From: DASWHK01 sp036398215
GTDB taxonomy: Bacteria; Acidobacteriota; UBA890
Length of the DNA stretch: 10,391 nucleotides
Assembly (NCBI GenBank): GCA_036398215.1
Contig: DASWHK010000208.1
Coordinates: 1-10,391 of the forward strand
Reading direction: 5' to 3'
The translations under genes and the position numbers were made by a program. Position 1 is the first letter of the stretch. Each line of letters begins with the position of its first letter. The notes beneath the pieces are model-generated. The model was not told the origin of the DNA, did no database searches, and saw nothing but the letters and a program-made list of their open reading frames with translations. Of the stretch, positions 1-7,004 are shown piece after piece.

Positions 1-1338
1 ATGGTGCCGGCCGACAAGATCCTCGACGCCGCCCGCCAGCAGCGCGCCGACATCATCGGCCTCAGCGGCTTGATCACACCGTCGCTCGACGAGATGGTCC
101 ACGTCGCCGACGAGATGCAGCGGCTCGGCTTCACGGTGCCGTTGCTGATCGGCGGGGCGACGACCACAAGCAAGCACACCGCGGTCAAGATCGCCCCCCG
201 CTACGAGGCGGGGACGATCCACGTCAAGGACGCCTCGCGGGCGGTCGGCGTGGTGGGCGAGCTGGTCAGCGCCGAGCATCGGGCCGGCCTGGTCGAGCGG
301 ACCCGCGTGGAGCAGGCGCGGCAGCGCGCGGCGTTCGAGAGTGCCGCTCCCGCCGATCTCGCCAGCCTCGAGGAGGCCCGCGCCGGCGCCGCGCCGATCG
401 CCTGGAGCGAGGAGCAGATCGCCGTGCCGGCCTTCCTCGGCCCGCGGGTCGAGCATGCCGTCGATATCCGCGACACCGCCGCCTTCATCGACTGGACGCC
501 GTTCTTCAAGGTCTGGGAGCTGCGCGGCGCCTTTCCCACGATCCTCGACGACGACAAGGTCGGCCCGACGGCGCGCGACCTCTACGAGCAGGCCCAGGCT
601 TTGCTCGAGCAGATCGCCGCCAACCGGCTGCTGACGCTGAAGGCCGTCTACGGCTTCTTTCCCGCCAACAGCGACGGCGACGACATCGTCGTCTACGAGG
701 ACGAGGAGCGGGCCCGCGAGAGCGCCCGCTTCCACGGCCTCCGCCAGCAGGCGCGCAAGAGCGGCGGGCGGCCCTACCTGTCGCTGTCCGACTTCGTGGC
801 GCCGCGGGGCTCGGGGCTGGCCGATTTCATCGGCGCCTTCGTGGTCACCGCCCACGGCGCCGGCGAGCTCGCCGCCGGCTTCGAGAAGGACCACGACGAC
901 TACAACGCGATCATGGTCAAGGCGCTCGCCGACCGCCTCGCCGAGGCCCTCGCCGAGAAGCTGCACGCGCAGGCGCGCAACGACTGCGGCTTCGGGGAGG
1001 AGCTCGACCTGCAGGACCTCATCAAGGAGCGCTACCGCGGCATCCGCCCGGCGCCCGGCTACCCGGCCCAGCCCGACCACACCGAGAAGCAGACCCTGTT
1101 CGCGCTGCTGGGCGCCGGCGAGGCGATCGGCGTGAAGCTCACCGAGAGCTTCGCGATGATCCCGCCTGCCTCGGTCAGCGGCCTCTATATCAACCACCCC
1201 GAAGCGCGCTACTTCAGCCTCGGCAAGATCGGCCGCGATCAGATCGAGGACTACGCCCGCCGCAAGGGAATGGACACCGCCGAGGTCGAGCGCTGGCTGG
1301 CGCCCAACCTCGGCTACGAGCCCGTCAAGGTCCGCTGA
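1..1338 (+). CDS. metH: Methionine synthase, cobalamin-dependent, C-terminal part (5' end outside window)
   Basis: MetH transfers a methyl group from methyltetrahydrofolate to homocysteine through cobalamin in the cytoplasm, and its last domain re-methylates oxidised cobalamin with S-adenosylmethionine. The 445 visible residues hold the end of the B12-binding domain (DIIGLSGLITPSLDEM near residue 20, then LLIGGATTTSKHTAVKI) and the whole AdoMet-activation domain. That domain shows IDWTPFF with D164, matching the AdoMet-contacting Asp of the E. coli enzyme, then RPAPGYP at 349-355 followed by the HTEK at 360-363, and KLTESFAM and the RWLAPNLGYEP ending. Full MetH is about 1200 residues, and the DxHxxG cobalamin-ligand motif would lie upstream, so the ATG at base 1 is an internal Met (family wording 'VMVP.EKIL') and not the start. 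Frame and ending look intact. The substrate-binding domains cannot be judged from here. Confidence 0.97.
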   Translation: MVPADKILDAARQQRADIIGLSGLITPSLDEMVHVADEMQRLGFTVPLLIGGATTTSKHTAVKIAPRYEAGTIHVKDASRAVGVVGELVSAEHRAGLVERTRVEQARQRAAFESAAPADLASLEEARAGAAPIAWSEEQIAVPAFLGPRVEHAVDIRDTAAFIDWTPFFKVWELRGAFPTILDDDKVGPTARDLYEQAQALLEQIAANRLLTLKAVYGFFPANSDGDDIVVYEDEERARESARFHGLRQQARKSGGRPYLSLSDFVAPRGSGLADFIGAFVVTAHGAGELAAGFEKDHDDYNAIMVKALADRLAEALAEKLHAQARNDCGFGEELDLQDLIKERYRGIRPAPGYPAQPDHTEKQTLFALLGAGEAIGVKLTESFAMIPPASVSGLYINHPEARYFSLGKIGRDQIEDYARRKGMDTAEVERWLAPNLGYEPVKVR

Positions 1339-1403
1339 ACGGCCGACCATCTCCGCGAATGCTCTTCGCGCCGAGCGCACGAAAGAAGCGCGGCGGGGCG
1401 CGC

Positions 1404-1421
1404 CGGCCTGGCCCCAGGCCG
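1404..1421 (+). terminator. Candidate metH terminator hairpin
   Basis: CGGCCTGG at 1404-1411 and CCAGGCCG at 1414-1421 form a perfect inverted repeat of 8 bases per arm with CC between, 65 bases after the metH stop. The sequence after it (CTCCCCTGTTCC) is pyrimidine-rich but has no T run, so intrinsic termination is uncertain. Confidence 0.3.
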
Positions 1422-1513
1422 CTCCCCTGTTCCGTCCTCGAGAGCCGGGACCGACGCCGCCCCCACCGCGCGGTCTGGAGGGCGTTGCTCCGCAAGGCTA
1501 CGTTGCTTTCCGC

Positions 1514-1573
1514 CGCCGGGCCTACGAGCGTTCGCCGAGCGGCCGTCAAGCCGCCTGAGCGGTAGGCCCGGCG
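1514..1573. repeat. 12-bp perfect inverted repeat with nested stem
   Basis: CGCCGGGCCTAC (1514-1525) is exactly complementary to GTAGGCCCGGCG (1562-1573). The 36 bases between contain a second stem, GCGGC (1539-1543) with GCCGC (1550-1554), and three copies of GAGCG (1526, 1537, 1557). It could be a REP-like palindrome, a structured RNA or part of the metH 3' end. The sequence alone does not decide. Confidence 0.45.
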
Positions 1574-1599
1574 ACGCCAGCGGCGGCCGACTTCCCGGC

Positions 1600-1619
1600 A
1601 AGAAACCGTCGGGATTCTT
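1600..1619. promoter_or_regulatory. Operator-like 20-bp imperfect palindrome
   Basis: AAGAA-A-CC-GTCG-GG-A-TTCTT is symmetrical at seven of the eight positions in each half. It lies about 97 bases before the GTG of the small secreted-protein gene. The flanks (GGCA upstream, TGCC downstream) could lengthen it into a hairpin with a small bulge. It may be a repressor site or an RNA hairpin, and no known operator is recognised. Confidence 0.25.
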
Positions 1620-1715
1620 CCTGCCCGTGGCCGTCTCACAGAGACATGAGGTGGGCGGCCGGGCGCCGCAGGGCGGTCCGCGCACCCCACCGTTCTTCAA
1701 CCACGGGAGGGAAGA

Positions 1716-1997
1716 GTGCTGACACGCAACAGGAACGCCATCACCATCGCCGTCATGATCGTCGCGACCCTGGGGCTGCTGCTGACGCCGTCGTCGAGCC
1801 GGGCGGAAGCGTGGGGCTGCCTCATGGAGTACCGCAACTGCGGGAAATGCGCCTATTTCCTGCTCGGCAGGGCCATCTGGGGCCTCGATCTCGAAGGGTT
1901 CGTCGAGGCGGTCATATACGGCCTCGACTGCGACATCGACCTGTACCACTGCATCGCCTACGGGCAGCACCACGACTACGCGGGGTGCGAGATCTGA
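1716..1997 (+). CDS. Small exported six-cysteine protein of unknown function
   Basis: This 93-residue protein is not one I recognise. It starts at GTG 1716, with GGGAGGG at 1705-1711 four bases upstream, a good ribosome binding site. Residues 1-32 look like a Sec signal peptide: basic start (MLTRNRN), hydrophobic core AITIAVMIVATLGLLL, and an AEA cleavage motif at 30-32. The mature part of about 61 residues has six cysteines at 35, 42, 45, 72, 79 and 91. Two pairs share the same spacing (C35-x6-C42 and C72-x6-C79), each with an acidic residue three positions after the first Cys. This fits two disulfide-linked segments folded against each other in the periplasm or outside the cell, or possibly metal binding by C42-x2-C45. 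Its TGA stop overlaps the next ATG (TGATG), so translation is probably coupled to the NHL-propeller gene, and the two products may act together. Existence of the gene is well supported. Its role is unknown. Confidence 0.75.
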   Translation: MLTRNRNAITIAVMIVATLGLLLTPSSSRAEAWGCLMEYRNCGKCAYFLLGRAIWGLDLEGFVEAVIYGLDCDIDLYHCIAYGQHHDYAGCEI

Positions 1998-3124
1998 TGG
2001 GCGCGATCCGACGCGGCGTCCTTTCGGCTGGCGGCGCGGCGGCGGCGCGGCCGGGGCTCCTGGCCCCGGCCGCGCTGATCACCTGCCTGTTGCCGGCCGC
2101 CTGCGCCGAGCCCGACCTGAGCGAATGGACGTTGCAGCTCACCGAGGAGCTCACCATCGGCGCCGAACCGGTGACCCCGGAGACGGCTTTCTACAACCCC
2201 AAGGCGCTGGGCTTCGATTTCACCGGCAACGTCTTCGTCCTCGACGCCGACAACCACCGGGTGCAGGTGTTCGACCCGCGAGGAGGCTTTCTGCGCTCGT
2301 TCGGCGAGGCCGGCGTCGGGCCGGGCCAGCTGCAGGACCCTCAGGGCATGTTCGTCCACCCCGACGGGCGGGTCTGGGTCGCCGACACCAGCAACCGTCG
2401 CCTGCAGCCGTACAGCCCCTCCGGCGTACCTCTCGACACGATCGCCCTCGACGCCTTCCCCCTCGATGTGGTGGTCGCTGCCGACCGCATATTCTTGCAA
2501 CGCTTCCCGCGCACAGACATGACGTACGGTCCCGATCCCTCGCCCCTGATCCGGGTCCTGGATCGTTCCGGCAATCCGACGGGGGGCTTCGCCGATCCGG
2601 TGCCGACGCCGGTGGGCGTCATGTACCTGCTCGAGAACGTCACGTCGCTGGCCCCGGCCCCCGGCGGCGGGGTGGCGATCGCCGACTCCTACTTCTCCAG
2701 CCGCATCCGGGTGTACGAGCCGGGCGGCGCGCTGGCCCGCGAGATCCCGGTCCTCTACAAGGCCGGCGCCTGGGCGCCGCTCGGCCGCCGTCCCACCGAG
2801 CTCAACGACGAGAGCCTGCAGCTTCTCGCCCGTACCTCCTCGGACCTGGCCTGGGACGAGCGCCGCGGGCTCTTCTGGCTGCTGGCCGGCAACGTCGATC
2901 GCAACCCGGACGGCGAATGGATCATCGGCACCGAGCTGTACCGCTACGACCCGAACGGCGTCTACCACGGCAGCCTGATGTTGCCGCAACGCAACATCGT
3001 GGTCGCCGTCGGCCCCGACGGCCGCGTCTGGACGATCGACATCGAGGGCGTGGTCCACGCCTTTCGGGTCAGCGACCCCGACATGGCCCCGGAGCCAAGC
3101 GTGGCGGGCGGCGAGACTCCGTAG
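1997..3124 (+). CDS. Exported NHL-repeat six-bladed beta-propeller protein
   Basis: This 375-residue protein begins at ATG 1997, whose A is the last base of the preceding gene's TGA stop. No strong ribosome binding site is seen, so coupled translation is likely. The frame stays open far upstream of this ATG, but that part overlaps the small gene and encodes arginine-rich noise. The N-terminus has a hydrophobic segment ending LLPAAC36-A37-E38. Either signal peptidase I (A35-C36-A37) or a poor lipobox (Cys36 as lipidated residue, but Pro at -3) is possible. Two clear NHL repeats follow: residues about 67-102 (NPKALGFDF.GNVFVLDADNHRVQVFD) and 114-145 (DPQGMFVHPDGRVWVADTSNRR), with degenerate blades to about residue 360 (VVAVGPDGRVWTIDIEGVVHAF). 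NHL propellers bind proteins, sugars or nucleic acids, and no catalytic residues are evident. It may act with the co-encoded cysteine-rich protein in the envelope, but this is inference. Confidence 0.88.
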   Translation: MGAIRRGVLSAGGAAAARPGLLAPAALITCLLPAACAEPDLSEWTLQLTEELTIGAEPVTPETAFYNPKALGFDFTGNVFVLDADNHRVQVFDPRGGFLRSFGEAGVGPGQLQDPQGMFVHPDGRVWVADTSNRRLQPYSPSGVPLDTIALDAFPLDVVVAADRIFLQRFPRTDMTYGPDPSPLIRVLDRSGNPTGGFADPVPTPVGVMYLLENVTSLAPAPGGGVAIADSYFSSRIRVYEPGGALAREIPVLYKAGAWAPLGRRPTELNDESLQLLARTSSDLAWDERRGLFWLLAGNVDRNPDGEWIIGTELYRYDPNGVYHGSLMLPQRNIVVAVGPDGRVWTIDIEGVVHAFRVSDPDMAPEPSVAGGETP

Positions 3125-3157
3125 CATCGCCGTTCGTCGCCTGCAGCAGGATGACGA

Positions 3158-3187
3158 TGAGAACCGCGGGCCGGCGCGACGTTCTCA
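3158..3187. terminator. Hairpin between convergent genes, candidate bidirectional terminator
   Basis: TGAGAAC (3158-3164) pairs perfectly with GTTCTCA (3181-3187). Inside, CGCG (3165-3168) pairs with CGCG (3175-3178), leaving an AC bulge and a GGCCGG loop. It sits in the 109-base gap between the NHL gene and the convergent TonB-receptor gene. There is no T run on either side. A second short palindrome, ATCGCCGGCGAT, lies at 3196-3207. Confidence 0.45.
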
Positions 3188-3233
3188 GCGCAGCCATCGC
3201 CGGCGATTGCGCTCGGGCAGCCGTGAGCCGGTT

Positions 3234-5879
3234 CTAGAAGGCCACGCGGGCGCCGATGCGGGCCAGGAAGGGGGGGAGGATCTCCGCCGGGGTGGCGAAG
3301 TTCGGGGTGGTGTCGGCGGTGCGTGTCACGGTGGCGGCGTTGGTGACGTTGAAGAGGTCGAGAAAGATACCGATCTGCCGACCGCCGCCGCGCGCGAAGC
3401 TCTTCGCCAACCGCACGTCGAGCGTCGTCAGGCTGTCCTCCCGCAACGCCCCCATCGGTTCGGCCCAGACGTTGACGAGGCCCTGGTTGAGCGGCACCGG
3501 CAGGATCCTTCCCAGCGGCGCCCCCGCCCACGAGCGCAGCACGGCGCCGAGCAGCACCCCGCGCGGCGCCAGCCAGGAGCCGTGGACCTTGAGGACGTAG
3601 GGCCGGTCCCAGAACAGGCGCGCGTCGGCGTTGATCAGCGAGTTGGGATCGTTGAACAGGTCGCTGATGCCGCCCGCATCGCCCGGCACCGGCCCGCTCT
3701 TGCTGCTCAGCCCCTCGGCCAGCCCCAGGGTCACGACCGCGTGCAGCCGCCAGTTGTCGGCCCATTGCCGCTGCAGGACCAGGTCCATCCCTCGATACGT
3801 GGTCGCCTTGGCGTCGACCGTGGTCAGCCGCAGGCGGTTGTCGCCGAAGCCTTCGACCTGGTTGAAGATCACCAGGCCGCCGTCGTCGCCGGTGCCCACC
3901 AGGTTGTCGCGGCCGGGATCGCGGACGATTTCGGTGGCGAAGTCCGCCGGACCGAGGCCGACCTCGACATCATCGAACAGGTTGGAATCCTTCCGGTACC
4001 AGAGGTCGAGGCGCGCATTCCACCCCGAGCCCAGGTCATAGTCGATCCCGGCGCGCAGCTCGCGGGTCAGCGGCGCTCGCACGTCTGGATCGATCGCGCC
4101 GAAGGGCCCGCCGGAGACGGCGGCGACGGGGCCGCCCTCGCCGGGCTGGAACTGGCCGTCGCCGTTGAGGTCGTTCCACGGCACCACGCGGACCCCGAGC
4201 GAGTTCGGGTTGGCCAGCGACAGCGTCGAGGTGGCGAGCGAGTGGGTGTACTGCGAGAAGCCGACGACGACCTCGGTGCTGTCGTCACCCAGAACGTCGA
4301 ACGCGAAGGTGACTCGCGGCCCCAGGCCGCGCCAGCCGATGGCGTCGCCCGACGCCGCGAACGAGCGCGCCGGCGTGTAGGTGCCCGCCGGGCTCGACTG
4401 CGCCGGAAACGACCCGTTCCAATCGTCATAGCGAAGGCCGAGCTGCAGCAGCCAGCGGCCTTGATCTTCGATGTCGTCGTGCACGAAGACGCCGATGGCG
4501 CGGGCGTTCTGCCGATTCTCGATCGGCGTGTTGAGCAGCTGCGCGACCAGCGGCGCCGCCGACGAGGTGACGAGGTTGACGTCGCCGTTGGCGGCGAGCG
4601 CCGTCTCGGTGGGAGCGTGCTGGTACTGCAGGCCGCCGCGGACGGAATGCGCGAGCCGCCCCGTTTGCCCGCTCATCGCCAGGACCGCCTCGGCGGCGTA
4701 GCGCCGCCGCGAGCTGCGGATCTCCAGAGGAGCCGAGCCACTACGCAGTCCGGCAACGATGTCGAGCTGCGACTGGCGCACGGCGCCGGGCCGCAGCAGC
4801 AGCGGCAGGTCGATGTCGAGGAACGAAGCGCGCGCCGTGATGCCGTCGAGCCGGCCGCCCGCCGCCACCGCATGGTCCCACTGGCCGCCGACGACCTGGA
4901 ACGTGCTGTCCTCGAGCGAGTTGGCCTCCGCGGCGACGAAGCGGCCGGCGTTGCGGGCCGGGTTGCGGTAGCCCTGGCGGCTCCAGAAGACCGCCAGGGA
5001 GTCGCCGGATGCCAACCGCGCCGTTGCCTTGGCGGTGGCCACCGGCAGCTTCGCGGCCACCGGCTCGTCGTGGTTGGGCACCGCCTGCGAGATCCGCCAA
5101 TCGCGGTAGGAGCCGAAGATCCAGGCCCGACCGGGCGCCAGCGGCCCGCCCACCTGAACGGAGACGTCGCTCAGGTAATCGATGCTCGAGGCGAGCCCGA
5201 CGCCGGCGGCCTCGAGGTCGGCATCGAGGTTGCCGGCCTGCAGGGCGTCGAACGCGAAGTAGCCCTGGGCGGCGCCGTGGACCTCGTCGGTTCCGGACTG
5301 CAGCGCCAGGTCGACGCGAACCCCGGAGGTGGCGACGTCGGCGGGCTGGCTGCCCCACGAGACCTCGACGCGTTGCAGGGCGTCGTTGTCGTAGTAGAAG
5401 CCCGACGTGCCCCGCACCGCGGGATCGGTCATCTCGACGCCATCGAGGCGAAAGACGTTCTGCGTCCAGGAGGTGCCGCGAGCCGAGAAAAACCCCTGGC
5501 GGCCGGTGGCCGAGCCGCCGACGTCGAGCCGCTGGCTGACGATCACCGGGACCTGGCGCTCGAGCAGCCCCCAGAGATCGCGCGCCGCCGGCACGTCGTC
5601 CAGCTCCTGCTCGTAGTAGGTCGCCCCTGCCGTTGCTTGCGAGGCGGCAGCGGCGGGCGGTGACGGGGCCTGCCGCGAGGCTGCGGCGCGCAGCGACTGG
5701 GCCTGTGGCGAGGCTGCGGCGGGCGGTGACGGGGCCTGCCGCGAGGCTGCGGCGGATGGCGACTGGGCCTGGTGCGAGGCCGGCTCGGCCGCGGTGACGC
5801 TCGCCGCCAGGATCGCCGGTATCGCCGGGACCAAGAGAAGCGACAGGGACACCCGCCGGCGAAGCCCGGCGGCGCTCAC
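3234..5879 (-). CDS. TonB-dependent outer-membrane receptor (Oar-like plug and barrel)
   Basis: This 881-residue outer-membrane transporter would take up a ligand using energy from TonB/ExbBD. The GTG start at 5879 overlaps the preceding stop as GTGA, and the open frame upstream of it is a shadow of that gene. Residues 7-31 form a signal peptide (RRR, hydrophobic core, TAA before E32). Residues 35-78 are four 11-residue Ala/Pro/Ser/Gln repeats. The plug starts near residue 86 and shows ARDLWGLLE (99-107), LDVGGSATG (118-126), RGTSWTQN (134-141) and LDGVEMTDP (145-153), wording typical of acidobacterial TonB receptors. The rest is a beta-barrel ending ARVAF with the terminal Phe recognised by the BAM machinery. 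D570-L-N-G-D-G with E581 at position 12 resembles a calcium-binding EF-hand loop. No N-terminal carboxypeptidase-like domain and no obvious TonB box are seen. Substrate is unknown. It is probably co-transcribed with the upstream LSGTW protein. Confidence 0.93.
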   Translation of the reverse strand: MSAAGLRRRVSLSLLLVPAIPAILAASVTAAEPASHQAQSPSAAASRQAPSPPAAASPQAQSLRAAASRQAPSPPAAAASQATAGATYYEQELDDVPAARDLWGLLERQVPVIVSQRLDVGGSATGRQGFFSARGTSWTQNVFRLDGVEMTDPAVRGTSGFYYDNDALQRVEVSWGSQPADVATSGVRVDLALQSGTDEVHGAAQGYFAFDALQAGNLDADLEAAGVGLASSIDYLSDVSVQVGGPLAPGRAWIFGSYRDWRISQAVPNHDEPVAAKLPVATAKATARLASGDSLAVFWSRQGYRNPARNAGRFVAAEANSLEDSTFQVVGGQWDHAVAAGGRLDGITARASFLDIDLPLLLRPGAVRQSQLDIVAGLRSGSAPLEIRSSRRRYAAEAVLAMSGQTGRLAHSVRGGLQYQHAPTETALAANGDVNLVTSSAAPLVAQLLNTPIENRQNARAIGVFVHDDIEDQGRWLLQLGLRYDDWNGSFPAQSSPAGTYTPARSFAASGDAIGWRGLGPRVTFAFDVLGDDSTEVVVGFSQYTHSLATSTLSLANPNSLGVRVVPWNDLNGDGQFQPGEGGPVAAVSGGPFGAIDPDVRAPLTRELRAGIDYDLGSGWNARLDLWYRKDSNLFDDVEVGLGPADFATEIVRDPGRDNLVGTGDDGGLVIFNQVEGFGDNRLRLTTVDAKATTYRGMDLVLQRQWADNWRLHAVVTLGLAEGLSSKSGPVPGDAGGISDLFNDPNSLINADARLFWDRPYVLKVHGSWLAPRGVLLGAVLRSWAGAPLGRILPVPLNQGLVNVWAEPMGALREDSLTTLDVRLAKSFARGGGRQIGIFLDLFNVTNAATVTRTADTTPNFATPAEILPPFLARIGARVAF
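4137..4172 (-). other. EF-hand-like calcium-binding loop within the TonB receptor
   Basis: Residues 570-581 read DLNGDGQFQPGE. Positions 1, 3, 5 and 12 are D, N, D and E, with Gly at 6, as in an EF-hand or dockerin calcium loop. It probably lies in an extracellular loop of the barrel. No second, pairing loop was noticed. Confidence 0.5.
5646..5777 (-). repeat. Four 33-nt in-frame tandem repeats (two 66-nt dimers) in the TonB receptor gene
   Basis: Residues 35-78 of the receptor are SHQAQSPSAAA, SRQAPSPPAAA, SPQAQSLRAAA and SRQAPSPPAAA, encoded at 5745-5777, 5712-5744, 5679-5711 and 5646-5678. Copies 2 and 4 are identical in protein and nearly so in DNA, while copies 1 and 3 share QAQS, so the real unit of duplication may be 66 nt. 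The repeat forms a flexible linker between signal peptide and plug. Confidence 0.9.
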
Positions 5880-6571
5880 GACTCGTCGCCTGGAGGGGCC
5901 CCGCCGGAAGGCCGACCGGCGGGACCTTGCCCGCGCCCGCGGACGAAGGCCCATCGGGTCCGCCCGGCGTCGTTCTCCTGCACGAACGTCAGCACGTCGC
6001 CGCGCCGCGAGTACGCGAATCGATAATGGACCCTCTCGTCCGGCGCCAGCGGGCTCCAGTGGCGCCCAGCGACCTCCAGCGTCTGACCCGCGTCGGTCCA
6101 ACGCGCCGCCTCCTGGACCTGCCGGTCGCCGCGCTCGAAGCGCTGGATGGTGCCGTCCCAGCGGTAGATCTGGGCGTTGATCCCCGCCTCGCCGACCCGG
6201 AAGTCGAAGATGATCCGTGCCGATTCCTGGCGGATCTCGTAACGGACCTCGTGCTCGCTCCACTCCGCCAGCATCGGATCGCTCTGCGCCGGATCGAAGA
6301 CCCAGGTGCCGCTCAGGTCGACCGCCGGCAGGTCGCTGAACCAGTCGACCGGCCAGATCTCGAGCGTCTGGGGCTGGCCCTGCTGGGGTTCTTGCGGCCG
6401 TTGCTGTCGCGACGGGGGCGCTTGAGGTCCTTCTTGCCCGGGCGGCGGCGGGGCAAGCGGCGCCGGCCGCGACGCAAACACCGGGGCGGCCCCCGGCGGG
6501 GCAAACGGCGTCGGCCACGACGCGAACGCGGGGGCGGCCGCCGGCGCCAGGACGCCGCACAGCAGCGCCAG
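5876..6571 (-). CDS. Exported beta-rich 'LSGTW' (lipocalin-like) protein; start unresolved
   Basis: The stop is TGA at 5876-5878, overlapping the receptor's GTG. The conserved C-terminal part of about 150 residues begins VDLSGTWVFDPAQSD and continues as alternating short strands with a central IYRWDG and a late FVQENDAGRTRWAF. This looks like a small lipocalin-like beta-barrel common in exported proteins of Acidobacteria. I know no defined activity for it. Before it lie a hydrophobic signal-peptide core (ALALLCGVLAPAAAPAFA), a 48-nt tandem duplication and a Pro/Gln-rich linker. The start is doubtful. The frame is open through tRNA-Cys to ATG 6688 between the two tRNAs, with GTG 6658 inside tRNA-Cys. 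After the tRNA end (6602) the only start-like codons that keep the hydrophobic core are CTG 6571, 6565 and 6562. GTG 6481 has a GGGGG upstream but loses the signal. I list 6571 as a compromise. Overlap with the receptor gene suggests a shared role at the outer membrane. Confidence 0.72.
   Translation of the reverse strand: MALLCGVLAPAAAPAFASWPTPFAPPGAAPVFASRPAPLAPPPPGQEGPQAPPSRQQRPQEPQQGQPQTLEIWPVDWFSDLPAVDLSGTWVFDPAQSDPMLAEWSEHEVRYEIRQESARIIFDFRVGEAGINAQIYRWDGTIQRFERGDRQVQEAARWTDAGQTLEVAGRHWSPLAPDERVHYRFAYSRRGDVLTFVQENDAGRTRWAFVRGRGQGPAGRPSGGAPPGDES
6443..6538 (-). repeat. 48-nt tandem duplication in the LSGTW protein gene
   Basis: Two adjoining 48-nt units encode AAPAFASWPTPFAPPG (6491-6538) and AAPVFASRPAPLAPPP (6443-6490). 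The first copy overlaps the likely signal-peptidase site (AFA before SWP), so the duplication repeats a cleavage-site-like sequence. The GTG at 6481 lies in the second copy where the first has GCG. Confidence 0.85.
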
Positions 6572-6601
6572 AGCGCCGGCGCCGACGGTCGACGACGAAA
6601 G

Positions 6602-6673
<72 letters not shown>

Positions 6674-6695
6674 AAAGGTTGAAGGCATGAAAAAA

Positions 6696-6771
6696 TGGAG
6701 CGGGAAACGGGATTCGAACCCGCGACCTCAACGTTGGCAACGTTGCGCTCTACCAGCTGAGCTATTCCCGC
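6696..6771 (-). tRNA. tRNA-Gly(GCC)
   Basis: The minus strand folds as a 76-nt cloverleaf. The acceptor stem is GCGGGAA/TTCCCGC, the anticodon stem CAACG/CGTTG closes loop TTGCCAA with anticodon GCC, and the T arm is GCGGG-TTCGAAT-CCCGT. It has U73 and an encoded CCA at 6696-6698, unlike the neighbouring tRNA-Cys. A T run follows directly (6690-6695), but tRNA-Cys starts 23 bases on, so this is probably spacer and not a terminator. Confidence 0.98.
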
Positions 6772-6785
6772 TCCGGAGTCTGTAC

Positions 6786-6815
6786 ATGGTAACGGCGGCG
6801 GCGACTCGCAGGCAA
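6786..6815 (-). promoter_or_regulatory. Candidate promoter of the tRNA-Gly/tRNA-Cys pair
   Basis: On the minus strand TTGCCT (6810-6815) and TACCAT (6786-6791) are separated by 18 bases. Each matches the sigma-70 consensus at four of six positions. The predicted start near 6779 lies about 8 bases before the mature tRNA-Gly 5' end. Confidence 0.4.
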
Positions 6816-6954
6816 GCAGCTCAAGGCCCTGCGACCGACCGGGAGGTCGCCGATCGGCGAGCGGGCCTCGCTCGATGCCGCGGAGCGTTGCGCGCAGGAA
6901 TCACTTTCTGCACCGCGGGCGACCGAATTTCGCCGTCATTTCGACGCCAGCCCT

Positions 6955-6960
6955 TATACT
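6955..6960 (+). promoter_or_regulatory. -10 element for the deacetylase-family gene
   Basis: TATACT differs from the sigma-70 -10 consensus at one position and stands out in this GC-rich sequence. No good -35 hexamer is found at 17 bases; TTTCGC at 6928-6933 is weak and too far. Transcription would start near 6967, leaving a leader of about 38 bases before the ATG at 7005. Confidence 0.5.
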
Positions 6961-7004
6961 GCCACATTCACGCCCGCGGCCTGGATCCGCGGCCGGAGGC
7001 CGAG

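Larger units (their letters stand above)
1339..1715. other. Non-coding, hairpin-rich intergenic region
   Basis: No convincing gene is visible in these 377 bases between metH and the small secreted protein. The open frames on both strands are arginine/proline-rich and look like GC-rich noise. The stretch contains at least four inverted repeats: 1404-1421, 1514-1525 with 1562-1573, 1600-1619, and 1633-1645 (GTCTC-ACA-GAGAC). The first could end metH transcription and the last two could be regulatory for the gene starting at 1716. I see no clear -35/-10 pair. Confidence 0.6.

Noticed and set aside
1314..1973. 219-codon minus-strand frame over the metH 3' intergenic region
   Set aside because: No start signal or recognisable domain, Arg/Pro-rich composition, and it overlaps two real genes antisense.
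1646..1996. Upstream extension of the NHL protein
   Set aside because: The extension overlaps the small exported-protein gene in another frame, is arginine-rich, and would bury the signal peptide. ATG 1997 fits better.
1976..3127. 383-codon open frame on the minus strand opposite the NHL gene
   Set aside because: The plus strand encodes clear NHL repeats and a signal peptide. The minus product is low-complexity Arg/Ala/Gly sequence.
3207..5663. 818-codon open frame on the plus strand opposite the TonB receptor
   Set aside because: The product is Arg/Ala/Gly/Asp-rich with no family motifs, while the minus frame shows a signal peptide, plug motifs and terminal Phe. It is a shadow caused by high GC.
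6687..7004. N-terminal extension of the deacetylase-family protein
   Set aside because: Its first part is the complement of tRNA-Gly and the rest is upstream of a clear -10 element and ribosome binding site. Family similarity starts at ATG 7005.
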